From contig CAZSAP010000013.1 in assembly GCA_964604705.1 (NCBI GenBank), positions 1 to 64,000 of the forward strand: DNA of 64,000 bases. Reading direction: 5' to 3'. The stretch's first letter is position 1, and each line of letters opens with the position of its first letter. The position numbers and the translations under genes were made by a program. The DNA comes from JAAXVQ01 sp964604705. GTDB taxonomy: Bacteria > Oederibacteriota > JAAXVQ01. The notes below the pieces were generated by a model. It was not told the origin of the DNA. It was given only the letters and a program-made list of their open reading frames with translations, and made no database searches. Of the stretch, positions 54,837 through 63,323 are shown in pieces.

Positions 54837-56138
54837 ATGTCTTTGCGCCTGGCTTTCGTCAATCCCTGGATCCATGACTTTGCTGCCGTCAATCTTTGGG
54901 CCCGTCCTCTGGGGCTTATGCAGGTTGCGGAGTTTCTCTCGGCCTACACGCGCGACCTGATTTGGATTGACTGCCTTGAAGGAGCTTCGGTCAAGCGTTT
55001 TGGTACTGGCAAATATCCCAAGCACATGTTGCCCACACCCCCGATCCTGGCCGGAATTCCCCGCACGTTCGGACGCTACGGCATCTCACCCGAAGCCTTC
55101 CGCCAGCAACTCCGCCACGCCCTGCCTCTGGATGCCATTTTAATGACCAGCAGCATGACCTACTGGTATCCGGGTGTGCATGAGGCCATTCGTATCTGCA
55201 AAGAGGAAGCCCCCGGAACCCCGATCATCTTAGGCGGGATCTATGCCCGGCTTTTCCCTGAACATGCTCGCTGCACCTCAGGCGCGGATGCCGTATACCC
55301 TTACGCGCTCGACACACGTCTGTTGGATACCTTGGCCTCGTTTGGGCTGACCCTAACCCAACGCTTCCCCACCCAGAGGTTTTATGACTTGTCCCTAGGC
55401 ACCCAGACTGCGTACGCTCCGTTGCTCACCACCCAAGGGTGTCCTTTCGCCTGCCCTTACTGCGCCTCATCCTTGTTGCACCCGCACTATGTTCAGCGTC
55501 CTGTACCCGAGGTGCTCGCCGAACTGGAAACCCTGCATGCGTTAGGCATAACGGATATTGCCTTCTACGATGACGCCCTGCTCTACGCTCCGGAAAAACA
55601 CATTCAACCGCTCTTGCGTGCCTGGCTGCACACTGGCAAAGAGCTGCGCTTTCATACACCCAACGGCGTGCATGCTGCGTATCTGGATGCACCTACCGCC
55701 GAGTTGCTCTATCGCGCCGGATTCAAGACCTTGCGTCTGAGCTTGGAGACCACCAACCCCGAACGCCAGCGTCGCAATGGAAATAAAATCAGTACTCACC
55801 AATTCGAAGAAGCGTTAACGCATTTATCCCAAGCTGGATTTGCCTTGCGCGATATTGGTGTGTACATGCTCTTGGGCCTGCCTGGACAAACCTGGGAGGA
55901 AATACAAACGGACGTCGCCTACCTCATGCGGTGGGGGGTAAAAATCCATCTAAATGACTATTCGCCCATCCCCGGCACTCCCGACTGGGACCAATGGTGC
56001 AGGTCACCAACGTTTCCAGACCATCCCGATCCCCTGCTGACCAACAATTCGGTATTCACCTGGATGTTTGCACCCTACGGACAGGACAAGCTGCGTCATT
56101 TGAAAGAAGCGGTCTCGCAGCACCTACGCACACTTTAG
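54837..56138 (+). CDS. B12-binding-type radical SAM protein
   Basis: A 433-residue protein. The N-terminal ~190 residues resemble a cobalamin-binding Rossmann domain (LRLAFVNPW, DAILMTSSMTYWYPG, PIILGGIYARLFPEH), although the classical DxHxxG motif is not obvious. The radical SAM domain has LLTTQGCPFACPYCASSLL (C-x3-C-x2-C) near 205-215, YDDALLY, and LLGLPGQTWEE near 345. A GAGGAAAGG site precedes the ATG. It lies 38 nt after the transporter gene and may share its transcript, but no functional link is apparent. Substrate unknown. Confidence 0.9.
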   Translation: MSLRLAFVNPWIHDFAAVNLWARPLGLMQVAEFLSAYTRDLIWIDCLEGASVKRFGTGKYPKHMLPTPPILAGIPRTFGRYGISPEAFRQQLRHALPLDAILMTSSMTYWYPGVHEAIRICKEEAPGTPIILGGIYARLFPEHARCTSGADAVYPYALDTRLLDTLASFGLTLTQRFPTQRFYDLSLGTQTAYAPLLTTQGCPFACPYCASSLLHPHYVQRPVPEVLAELETLHALGITDIAFYDDALLYAPEKHIQPLLRAWLHTGKELRFHTPNGVHAAYLDAPTAELLYRAGFKTLRLSLETTNPERQRRNGNKISTHQFEEALTHLSQAGFALRDIGVYMLLGLPGQTWEEIQTDVAYLMRWGVKIHLNDYSPIPGTPDWDQWCRSPTFPDHPDPLLTNNSVFTWMFAPYGQDKLRHLKEAVSQHLRTL

Positions 56139-56209
56139 GCAGCTACACATATTCAGATGGATTCAACGAGAGGGGGCGACCTACACTGGATGATCCACTA
56201 AAACACCGT

Positions 56210-57109
56210 CTACATTTGCAGCAGCTTCTCGGTTTCCTTCCACTCTTCTTCCACCAACACACACATAAGCGCCAGATCCGACGGCACAATTCCCAACACG
56301 TGCATAAGTTCCAACTGCTCCTTGCGCGGCATTTCTTCTGATACCCGCAGGGGAAAAACCATCTTGGCCACCAAGTCCGCCAACTTAACTCCGGCCAAAA
56401 GCAAATCATCGTACACTTCCGGCTCGTGGTGCCGACGAATGGCCACAAACAGCTCACGGGGAAACTTCCAAAAATGCGCAATCGCCATGCCTACTTCGGC
56501 ATGGTTGGCACCAATAAAATGTTCTTCGGCCTGGCAATAGGTTGGGAATTGTTTATCCGCCACACTTTGCCGAATCTTTGCCAACAGTGTCTGTGAGATG
56601 TAGCGCTCAAGCAGCAGCTTCCCAATATCGTGTAAAAGGGCCGCCGTCGACAAACCGTTGGGTAGGTCCACTGGGGAAAAACGGCGAAGACTGGATGCGG
56701 CCAAATACGCAGCCACACTGTGACGCGCCAACTCATTTTCACCCAGGTCGTAACCCGGACAGGCTTTTTTCATGGCCGAGGCCAACGAAGACATCAACAC
56801 CAGATTCACAATGTTCGTCATGCCCAGACGGTTCAAGGCATCCTTGACTGTCATGATCTGAGACGCACCCCGACTCCACGCGGAATTGGCCAAACGCAAA
56901 AGATTGGCCACCAAGGCCATGTCGGTTTCGATCACACGTGAAACTTCCTGGAATCCAATTTCAGGTTCGTATTGCACCTTGGCCAGATAGGCCAAACTCT
57001 GAGGGACGGGTGCCAACGATTCAAAATCCTTGGATTCAATCGGACCCAACGCTGAAAATGCGTCGGTTAGTCCAGCCTCTTCTTTTTTCGGTGCAGCAGG
57101 GGTACTCAA
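56210..57109 (-). CDS. HDOD domain signalling protein
   Basis: A 299-residue protein with one HDOD domain (about 35-230), recognised from FQEVSRVIETDMALVANLLRLANSA, then VKDALNRLGMTNIVNLVL, AALLHDIGKLLLE and EEHFIGANHAEVGMAIAHFWKFP. HDOD proteins act in signalling and cell-cycle or motility control and usually lack phosphodiesterase activity. No second domain is attached. It faces the convergent radical SAM gene and diverges from the PilZ gene at 57315. Confidence 0.92.
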   Translation of the reverse strand: MSTPAAPKKEEAGLTDAFSALGPIESKDFESLAPVPQSLAYLAKVQYEPEIGFQEVSRVIETDMALVANLLRLANSAWSRGASQIMTVKDALNRLGMTNIVNLVLMSSLASAMKKACPGYDLGENELARHSVAAYLAASSLRRFSPVDLPNGLSTAALLHDIGKLLLERYISQTLLAKIRQSVADKQFPTYCQAEEHFIGANHAEVGMAIAHFWKFPRELFVAIRRHHEPEVYDDLLLAGVKLADLVAKMVFPLRVSEEMPRKEQLELMHVLGIVPSDLALMCVLVEEEWKETEKLLQM

Positions 57110-57314
57110 AACGATTCACCTCGGACTTTAGGCATACTTATTATAGGTTCGGCATTTTTCAGCCCAGCTTGATCCAATAACAATTTCGCCCTAATTATTC
57201 TGAGTTTTTTAGGAAGCCTGGGGACGGTTTAAATTCGCACTACTTTTTCCTTACGTTTTCTTAGATTTTCATTATAATGGCATATCGACACAACGCAAAA
57301 GGAGTCCTGCTCAT

Positions 57315-57683
57315 ATGCCCGAGTACGGTGGTGCCCATTTTGACCGTAGAATCTATCCACGTCTGGATGCAACCCTGCCTTGCGCGTTTGACCTTTCCGA
57401 AGAAGCGCTGCCTGAAGGCGTTACGTCCAATGTCTCCCTCGGGGGATTGCTGGTGTATTTGCCCAACGACGTGGTTCAAGGGCAAGTGCTGGTGATAAAA
57501 ATGAAACTTCCCTGTGCCGATGGCGATCGATTTTTCAGAGCCAAGGCTGAAGTCATGTGGTCACAAACCGGAGAGTTCAAGGACGGTTGGAGTTGTCAGG
57601 CGGGACTGCGCTTTATCGAAATGGGCGATGAATCCTTGGATGTCTGGAAAAGCTTTCTCACAACCTGGTACGAAAAAAAATAA
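57315..57683 (+). CDS. PilZ domain protein
   Basis: A 122-residue single PilZ domain with DRRIYPRLDATLPCAF near residue 10 (RxxxR) and SNVSLGGLLVYLP near 40 (NxSxxG), then MWSQTGE..GWSCQAGLRFIEM. It should bind cyclic di-GMP. A TATAAT at about 57274 with no good -35 lies upstream, and GGAG at 57301 serves the start. No diguanylate cyclase or phosphodiesterase is in the window. Confidence 0.9.
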   Translation: MPEYGGAHFDRRIYPRLDATLPCAFDLSEEALPEGVTSNVSLGGLLVYLPNDVVQGQVLVIKMKLPCADGDRFFRAKAEVMWSQTGEFKDGWSCQAGLRFIEMGDESLDVWKSFLTTWYEKK

Positions 57684-57689
57684 GGTCCC

Positions 57690-58676
57690 CTAGGACCCGG
57701 GTGGGACCACTACTTTTAATGCCCCTGGCACCACTTCGACCAAAGCCGGCGTGGTGCCAATATACTCTGCATCCACATGGACTGGATGACGTCCACGGCT
57801 GCTTACATAAAGCGTCTTGCACTGAAAAATCTCTGCATCCAAATACTTTTCCAAATTTCCCATGCGCAAGGCCCAAAGGTATCCCACAAAATTCCACAAA
57901 TTTCGTCGTTTCAAAAGACAGACATCCAAAAAGCCATCGCTCATATCCGCCCGACTGGAAATCACCATTTCCCCGCCGTAGTACTTGCCGTTCCCGACCA
58001 CCAGGAAATACCCCATGTGCACACCCGGTTTTCCGTCAATTTGAACCACAATTTTTCGAAAGGGGTAGGTGAAATAATGCATGGCCGCTGTGAGCGGATA
58101 GGCAATGGCACCCCAGGCCCGCTTGATCCGTGAATCCACGTGCTTTATGACAAACGCATCAAATCCGACACCTGCCATGCAGACAAAATACCGGTCTTGA
58201 ATCCGCCCCAAATCAATTTTCCGGATCGTTCCCCGTGCCAGCGTGCGACAGGCGTCATTCAGATCCGTCGGCAGATTCATGAGCAAGCCGAACACATTGA
58301 TGGTTCCGGCTGGAATCACACCCAGCGCGACCTCCGAGCCGGCCAACCCGTTGACCACCTCATTGACCGTACCGTCCCCACCTACGGCAATCACCAAATC
58401 GTAGCCAGCGTCCACACATTCGCGCGCCAAACGCGTTCCGTCTCCCGGGGCCGAGGTGCAAGCCGCGCTGGCTTGAATCCCATACCGATGCAACCGCTCC
58501 AAGATTTGAACCAAGACATGTTCTCCGGCAGGAATCCGTTTTCCCGTTTGTACCGTGAGCCCCAACAACCATCGGATCAGCCTAGGTAATTGCATTCCCC
58601 TCCCGGAATGGGGATTGTAGATCACCATGGCCTTTTGAAAACGCGGATGCGGTTTAGTTTCTGCTGAAAGTTCCAT
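57690..58676 (-). CDS. Diacylglycerol kinase-family lipid kinase (YegS/DagK type)
   Basis: A 328-residue protein of the bacterial lipid kinase family. It has KAMVIYNPHSGRG near residue 15, LVIAVGGDGTVNEVVNGLAGSEVALGVIPAGTINVF (seen as GGDGTVNEV and PAGTINVF) near 95-130, and the C-terminal VHVDAEYIGTTPA. Residues 45-55 (KRIPAGEHV) form an insert. It phosphorylates diacylglycerol or a related lipid at the membrane. It is convergent with the PilZ gene, with only 6 nt between stops. Confidence 0.93.
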   Translation of the reverse strand: MELSAETKPHPRFQKAMVIYNPHSGRGMQLPRLIRWLLGLTVQTGKRIPAGEHVLVQILERLHRYGIQASAACTSAPGDGTRLARECVDAGYDLVIAVGGDGTVNEVVNGLAGSEVALGVIPAGTINVFGLLMNLPTDLNDACRTLARGTIRKIDLGRIQDRYFVCMAGVGFDAFVIKHVDSRIKRAWGAIAYPLTAAMHYFTYPFRKIVVQIDGKPGVHMGYFLVVGNGKYYGGEMVISSRADMSDGFLDVCLLKRRNLWNFVGYLWALRMGNLEKYLDAEIFQCKTLYVSSRGRHPVHVDAEYIGTTPALVEVVPGALKVVVPPGS

Positions 58677-58720
58677 GATATCTTACGATCTCCTATTGGC
58701 GGTGTCCGCTGTTGCTTGGA

Positions 58721-59023
58721 TTAACACTCGTAATCCACTACGGCCCGTTGCGCGGTCACGGCTTTAACAAACCCAACAACCTCCTGATGCGCGGGATGCA
58801 CCTGATACGCATCCAGTGCGGCGCGCGAATCAAACTCCGTAAGCAAAACCAAATCAAACACCGCTTCAGACCGGTTGTACGAGACCCCGACTTCCAATGC
58901 CCTGATTTCTGCAATCGCCTGAGGTAACGCTTCCAACCGATTTTTCATGCGCACAATGTTCTCTGCGCGCGAAGCTCCTTCGGCTGTGTCCTTGAGTTTC
59001 CACATCACGATATGCTTGACCAT
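58721..59023 (-). CDS. Dabb-family (stress-responsive A/B barrel) protein
   Basis: A 100-residue dimeric alpha/beta-barrel family protein. Diagnostic features are the start MVKHIVMWKLKD, the helix RMKNRLEALPQAIAEI, EVGVSYNRSEAVFDLVLLTEFDS and AYQVHPAHQEVVGFV. AGGAGG precedes the ATG. Some family members are enzymes, most are uncharacterised. Confidence 0.92.
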   Translation of the reverse strand: MVKHIVMWKLKDTAEGASRAENIVRMKNRLEALPQAIAEIRALEVGVSYNRSEAVFDLVLLTEFDSRAALDAYQVHPAHQEVVGFVKAVTAQRAVVDYEC

Positions 59024-59062
59024 AACAACCTCCTAAAACAATCCATGTAGCGAATGAGCTTT

Positions 59063-59091
59063 ATTATAAACATCGAGGTCAAAACCCGCAA
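59063..59091 (-). promoter_or_regulatory. Candidate promoter of the Dabb gene
   Basis: On the minus strand TTGCGG (59086-59091), 17 nt, then a perfect TATAAT (59063-59068), about 40 nt upstream of the start codon. Confidence 0.6.
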
Positions 59092-59207
59092 GCAAAGGAT
59101 GGTTAGATGCTGATTTCAAAGGAAGATACCTTACCCCAGAGTTATCGATGTCATTTCGTTCATAAAGGAGATGGTTCTGACACAATCTCCATTTTAAAAA
59201 CATAAAC

Positions 59208-59247
59208 AAAAAAAGACGGCATCCTTTTAAAGGACGCCGTCTTTTTT
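59208..59247. terminator. Bidirectional intrinsic terminator
   Basis: GACGGC.TCCTTT and AAAGGA.GCCGTC pair, with an A run on the left and a T run on the right, so it works on either strand. It ends the TonB receptor transcript 20 nt after the stop. Confidence 0.9.
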
Positions 59248-59266
59248 AATTAATTCTAAAGGAGAC

Positions 59267-61423
59267 TTAAAACTTATACCCCAGGGTGGCCAAGATCCAA
59301 CGCCCTGGCTGCCGGAAAGGCGTCACCGTGCCTCCCATATAATACTCCGTATTCAAGAGGTTATTGACATTTATGGTTAAATCCATGGTATTGAAAAACT
59401 CCTGGGCAATCACAGTCAAGTTAAGGATCGTTACTCCAGGCAATTGATACGTAGGTCCAAAATCCGTCATGCTGGCTTTGGTGGGTGACTCAATGGGCCC
59501 AGTCCAATTGGCCGTGAGGTTGAGATTGAGGTATTTAATAGGAGCGTAATTGACGCCGGCATTGGCCATGTGGGTAGGTATATTTTTAATGGTGTTGTTG
59601 ACCAGCTGATACGAACTGCGCGGATCGGCCGGCAGATCCGTATTCCCCATATCGGGTTTCTGCCATGTGTAGTTGGCAAACACACCCAATGTTTCCAAAA
59701 TGTCAGCCTTGACTTCGCCCTCCACACCTTCCATGGCCACTTGCCCAAAATTGGTATAGGCCGCAAAGCCGGTTTTTTGATTGATGACATCTTTAATGAT
59801 GTTGTAGAAACCCGTCACCGATGCCGAACTGGCTTTGCCAAAATAATATGAAAATTGGGTTTGATACGAATCCATAACTTCCGGTTTTAAATCCGGCCCA
59901 CCGTAGTACCCGAGCTTCCCAGAATTGAACCGATAGAAATAGGACGGATTAAGGAACGACCTGCCATAAATGGTTTTCCAAAACATAGGCTTAAAAAAAC
60001 TTGGATTGTAAATAACCGAGGCCCGCGGGTTAATGGACCCACCGACTTCCTTGTAGTAATCATCCCGCACGCCGAGATTGATCATGACCTGATCGAAAAA
60101 TTTATAATCCACCTGAGCATACGCCGCCAGATAGTATTCCCCGCCGGGACGAACAGGAGCATCCAACAGATAGACCGGATTGGTATTGTTGGGGTAACCG
60201 GGCGGCAAGAGTGTCCCAGCTGCGTTTTGATAATTCACACTGGCCGTGGTGCGCAGCAGGTCTCGTTGCTCGGCCTGCACTCCGACGAGGACCGACCCCT
60301 CCTCAAGTTCATAGCTGCCCGAGTAATTTACGCCGTAATCCTGCCCTTCAACCTCCCAAAAAAACATTTGGCCGTTGGGTGCCGCATCGCGCGCCACCGC
60401 CGGACGCTGCCACGAGGACCAATACAAATAGTTATAATATTGATTCAGTTTGAGGGTGACATGCTCGGCTACGGTGTCCTCCCAGGTAAGATTTAAGTCG
60501 CCGTACCGAAACGTTTGTTGGAAATCCACCGGATCAGACATTGCTCGATCGTAAAGCTGACCTGCGTTCCCACCGGGTTGGATATAGTTGGAATTGCGAA
60601 AATCCGCATCGAATACAAATTTGCCTTCCTTCAACTTCAGACCCGTATCAAAACTCGGACCGCGCTTGTCAACCAGCATATACCCGTCAATTGGACGCGT
60701 AGCCGAATCTTTCCCGGCCGGCAAATCCACCTTTTCGCCTTCGGTCCGATACACCGAACCCCAGGCCAGAAGCGATTCAGTGTCTTTATACTTCTTGCCA
60801 AACACCGCGTCAGCCTTAAACTGTTGCGGCATCCCGTACCCGAGCTTTACCGCGGTCCCGTCCACGTCTTCCGCATCTTTCGTGATGATGTTCACCACAC
60901 CGCAAAGCGCCGCGCTCCCGTACAAGGATGCACCCGGACCGCGCAAAACTTCGATGCGTTTCACATTGGCCAAGGTAAGGCTATAATCGTGTTCAATGCT
61001 GTTCCACATCCAGTCGTTCAACCTGTGTCCGTCACGCATGACCAAGAACTTTTGATTGGTGGAGGCAAAAATTCCCCGCAGCGCCACAATATGTTCGTTG
61101 CTATCTTGAATAACGGTAAATCCTGGTACCGTCTTCAAGACATCCATGAGAGTGCGCGCACCCATACGCTGGATATCCTCAGCGGAAATAACGGTCATGA
61201 CCGCCGGCGCCTCGGCGATGGTCTGTGCCTTTTTTGCCGCTGTAACAACAACCGGCATAAAGAGCAACAGTTCCGGACTTTCCAAACCTGAGACCGTAGC
61301 GCTGCTGGCTGCCGTTGTATTCGATAGTGCTGGCGTAATCTCCGTCATACCTTCCTCAGCGCCCACACGTCCAGTGCAAAACAACAACCCCACCACCAAA
61401 CCCAACTTTAAAATTCTTTTCAT
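59267..61423 (-). CDS. TonB-dependent outer-membrane receptor
   Basis: A 718-residue receptor with signal peptide (ending VGA), plug domain (about 65-195) and a 22-strand-type barrel. The plug shows EAPAVMTVISAEDIQRMGARTLMDVL (as PAVMTVIS.EDI), PGFTV, LRGIF, VLRGPGASLYGSAALCGVVNIITK. The barrel ends in GRWILATLGYKF with the terminal Phe. The TonB box near residues 55-62 (VVVTAAKK) is present. Substrate is not visible: neither a heme, siderophore nor cobalamin gene is adjacent. It is monocistronic by its terminators. Confidence 0.93.
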   Translation of the reverse strand: MKRILKLGLVVGLLFCTGRVGAEEGMTEITPALSNTTAASSATVSGLESPELLLFMPVVVTAAKKAQTIAEAPAVMTVISAEDIQRMGARTLMDVLKTVPGFTVIQDSNEHIVALRGIFASTNQKFLVMRDGHRLNDWMWNSIEHDYSLTLANVKRIEVLRGPGASLYGSAALCGVVNIITKDAEDVDGTAVKLGYGMPQQFKADAVFGKKYKDTESLLAWGSVYRTEGEKVDLPAGKDSATRPIDGYMLVDKRGPSFDTGLKLKEGKFVFDADFRNSNYIQPGGNAGQLYDRAMSDPVDFQQTFRYGDLNLTWEDTVAEHVTLKLNQYYNYLYWSSWQRPAVARDAAPNGQMFFWEVEGQDYGVNYSGSYELEEGSVLVGVQAEQRDLLRTTASVNYQNAAGTLLPPGYPNNTNPVYLLDAPVRPGGEYYLAAYAQVDYKFFDQVMINLGVRDDYYKEVGGSINPRASVIYNPSFFKPMFWKTIYGRSFLNPSYFYRFNSGKLGYYGGPDLKPEVMDSYQTQFSYYFGKASSASVTGFYNIIKDVINQKTGFAAYTNFGQVAMEGVEGEVKADILETLGVFANYTWQKPDMGNTDLPADPRSSYQLVNNTIKNIPTHMANAGVNYAPIKYLNLNLTANWTGPIESPTKASMTDFGPTYQLPGVTILNLTVIAQEFFNTMDLTINVNNLLNTEYYMGGTVTPFRQPGRWILATLGYKF

Positions 61424-61717
61424 TTTTCCCCCTTAAATAAAAGAATTTTACAGCTACCGGTCTTTATAAGCGTCCGCTGGTCCTTCCTAATTGTACTTGA
61501 GGCAATTCACCCCCAAAGCTTAAGCCTTACGTTCTTAGATAGGGTTTCTCTTACTTGGTCTTATCTTAGCAACGGTATTTTACCGAATTTCTTGACCACA
61601 TTACCAGACATAAAAGCTTTTTCTTTGCATCCCTTCAAGGCTGCAATCGCAATAGGAATTATCATGGGTAATCGCCGTTTAAAGGGTTGGTGAATGGAGA
61701 AATCGATGGCGAACCCG

Positions 61718-61787
61718 AACTCCCCCCCCCGCCAGCCTGACTCGGGCTGTCTCCCCCTCTTTGGCAAAGAGGGGGCTAGGGGGAGTT
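61718..61787. repeat. REP-like palindromic element
   Basis: AACTCCCCC and GGGGGAGTT form the outer arms. Inside are CAGCC/GGCTG and CCCCCTCTTT/AAAGAGGGGG hairpins. The minus strand translates to LPKRGRQPESGWRGG-like residues, the kind of pseudo-coding typical of dispersed intergenic palindromes in many genomes. Only this copy is in the window. Confidence 0.55.
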
Positions 61788-61792
61788 GAAAT

Positions 61793-61831
61793 AAAAAAGA
61801 GGTCTGGCAGGTTTCCCCACCAGACCTCTTT
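61793..61831 (-). terminator. Intrinsic terminator after the Ig-like lipoprotein
   Basis: On the minus strand AAAGAGGTCTGG and CCAGACCTCTTT form a perfect 12-bp stem followed by further T. It ends 18 nt past the stop codon at 61850. Confidence 0.92.
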
Positions 61832-61849
61832 GGTTCAACTAAATCAGCC

Positions 61850-63307
61850 TTACTTGCAGGTAAAGTTATGTACAGTGCCCACCGAAGAGTAAACATCGGC
61901 TGTCTCTCCGCCAATGTTGTTGCTGTTGGCATCCAGCATGAGCCCTTCCACTGACTTAAGCCCCGGAAGAACCTTAACATACACCTGATACGAGGTGCCG
62001 TTTCCTGGATAGAACGTATCCGGCAAATACACGTCTACCGTAGTCGTTCCGTTGAATACCAGTTGTTTGACTGGGATCTGATACGTTCCCACAAACGCTG
62101 CGGGCGTAGTAACAACCACAAACAACTGGAAGTTCGCTGGGGTGATGGTTGTCTCATCCAAGCGTGCTTTGGAATTGGTGGCATCGACCACCAACGGAGT
62201 TACGTTAAACGGTACAATAAGCTTCCGAGTTCCTTGTGTTACTGTACCCACCGTCACGACGGGTGTGTTTGCACCGGTAGCGGTTCCTGTCGTAAATTCA
62301 CGTACCAGATCATCACTGGCTTCTGCAACGCCGTTTACAGCAGTGCCAACAACCCCTTTGGTGCTGCCATCAAAATAACGACCAAACAAGGGCGCTTTAT
62401 CTGTCGAACTGGCTTTATCGGTTCGTGTCCGGTAACCAGTCAAACCACCCTTAATGGTTAGCTTATACTTGGACGTTGCTTCCAAGGTGTAGAAAAAATC
62501 AACCTGACGCGGCCATACTCCAGAACCCGCAATGGAATTGCTAATGGGGGTTACATTGGCTCCAGTTACAGCGTTTGTGATCAAGGTGTTTTTATTATTG
62601 TTGAGAGTCAGGTCATCCACGGCTTTGTTGAAGACAACCGTAATCGTAACATTTGTATAGAATTGTGAAACATTCGCAACATTGCCTGAAAGCAAGTTAC
62701 CGCTGCTGCTTCCACCACCTGGCAAGTTCCAATATACATCTATGCTCGAGGCCTGCAACGGTCCAGTTGCGTAAGCGTAGGTTCCCACGGGCGCTCCACC
62801 TAAAGTAAAGGTAGCCGTATAGTAGTCAAAATCTACGCTTTCAGCAATACCATTGCCATTGCCATCCAACGGACGTCCGGTCAAACTGCGTACACCGTTG
62901 GTGATGTTCAAGCGATATTGTGTATTGCTGGGCCATGACCCAGTCGAACTCACGATCGTTAAGCGGCGACTGTTTCCATCGTAGCTCAAAGTAACATTGG
63001 TGACTTCATTTTCATCTGAGTATGTCACCGTTCCAGTAACATCATAAAGCTGGAACAACTTTACAGTCGTGCTGTTGATGCTGGCCGGGTCCATGTCCGC
63101 GGAAAAATCCACGAACAATTTGTTGTACACACCACCCGGGGTTGTAACCGCGGTTATTGTCGGCAACGAGGTAGAGCCTGCGTTGTTGGCGCCGATCAGG
63201 CTGGTATTGGGGCTTAACGTGCCTTTTTGAGCTGCACACGAGGCCAGGAACACAAGGCTGGCTCCGCACAACCCGAAACAAAGAGCTTTGGTGAATAAGT
63301 TCTTCAT
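61850..63307 (-). CDS. Lipoprotein with Big_5-type Ig-like domains
   Basis: A protein of 485 residues with a lipoprotein signal (FLASC, modified Cys at ~24). At least two or three Big_5-like domains follow, recognised by DFSADMDPASINSTTVKLF and VVFNKAVDDLTL-type openings and by LTIVSSTGSWPSNTQYRLNIT and KYKLTIKGGL-type closing strands. Such domains occur in cell-surface proteins and bind no fixed ligand. The start at 63307 gives a proper lipoprotein signal; a start 23 codons earlier does not. It lies 16 nt after the barrel gene at the window edge, so both are probably one operon. Confidence 0.85.
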   Translation of the reverse strand: MKNLFTKALCFGLCGASLVFLASCAAQKGTLSPNTSLIGANNAGSTSLPTITAVTTPGGVYNKLFVDFSADMDPASINSTTVKLFQLYDVTGTVTYSDENEVTNVTLSYDGNSRRLTIVSSTGSWPSNTQYRLNITNGVRSLTGRPLDGNGNGIAESVDFDYYTATFTLGGAPVGTYAYATGPLQASSIDVYWNLPGGGSSSGNLLSGNVANVSQFYTNVTITVVFNKAVDDLTLNNNKNTLITNAVTGANVTPISNSIAGSGVWPRQVDFFYTLEATSKYKLTIKGGLTGYRTRTDKASSTDKAPLFGRYFDGSTKGVVGTAVNGVAEASDDLVREFTTGTATGANTPVVTVGTVTQGTRKLIVPFNVTPLVVDATNSKARLDETTITPANFQLFVVVTTPAAFVGTYQIPVKQLVFNGTTTVDVYLPDTFYPGNGTSYQVYVKVLPGLKSVEGLMLDANSNNIGGETADVYSSVGTVHNFTCK

Positions 63308-63323
63308 GTACGTCTCCTTTTCT

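Larger units (their letters stand above)
61424..61849. other. Intergenic region with palindromic repeat and leader
   Basis: No gene supported. From the left it holds an A/T-rich leader of the TonB receptor with TTATAA-like sequence near 61465, a CGGTA/TACCG hairpin near 61574, a palindromic repeat-like element (61718-61787) and a terminator (61793-61831). A 139-codon open frame across it is rejected because it is formed by the repeat. Confidence 0.6.

Noticed and set aside
61424..61560. Cobalamin or cyclic di-GMP riboswitch upstream of the TonB receptor
   Set aside because: I looked for the B12 box and the GEMM core; neither is present.
61561..61980. A 139-codon minus-strand open frame
   Set aside because: It runs through a terminator and a palindromic repeat and overlaps the 3' end of the Ig-like lipoprotein gene; its translation is repeat-derived.
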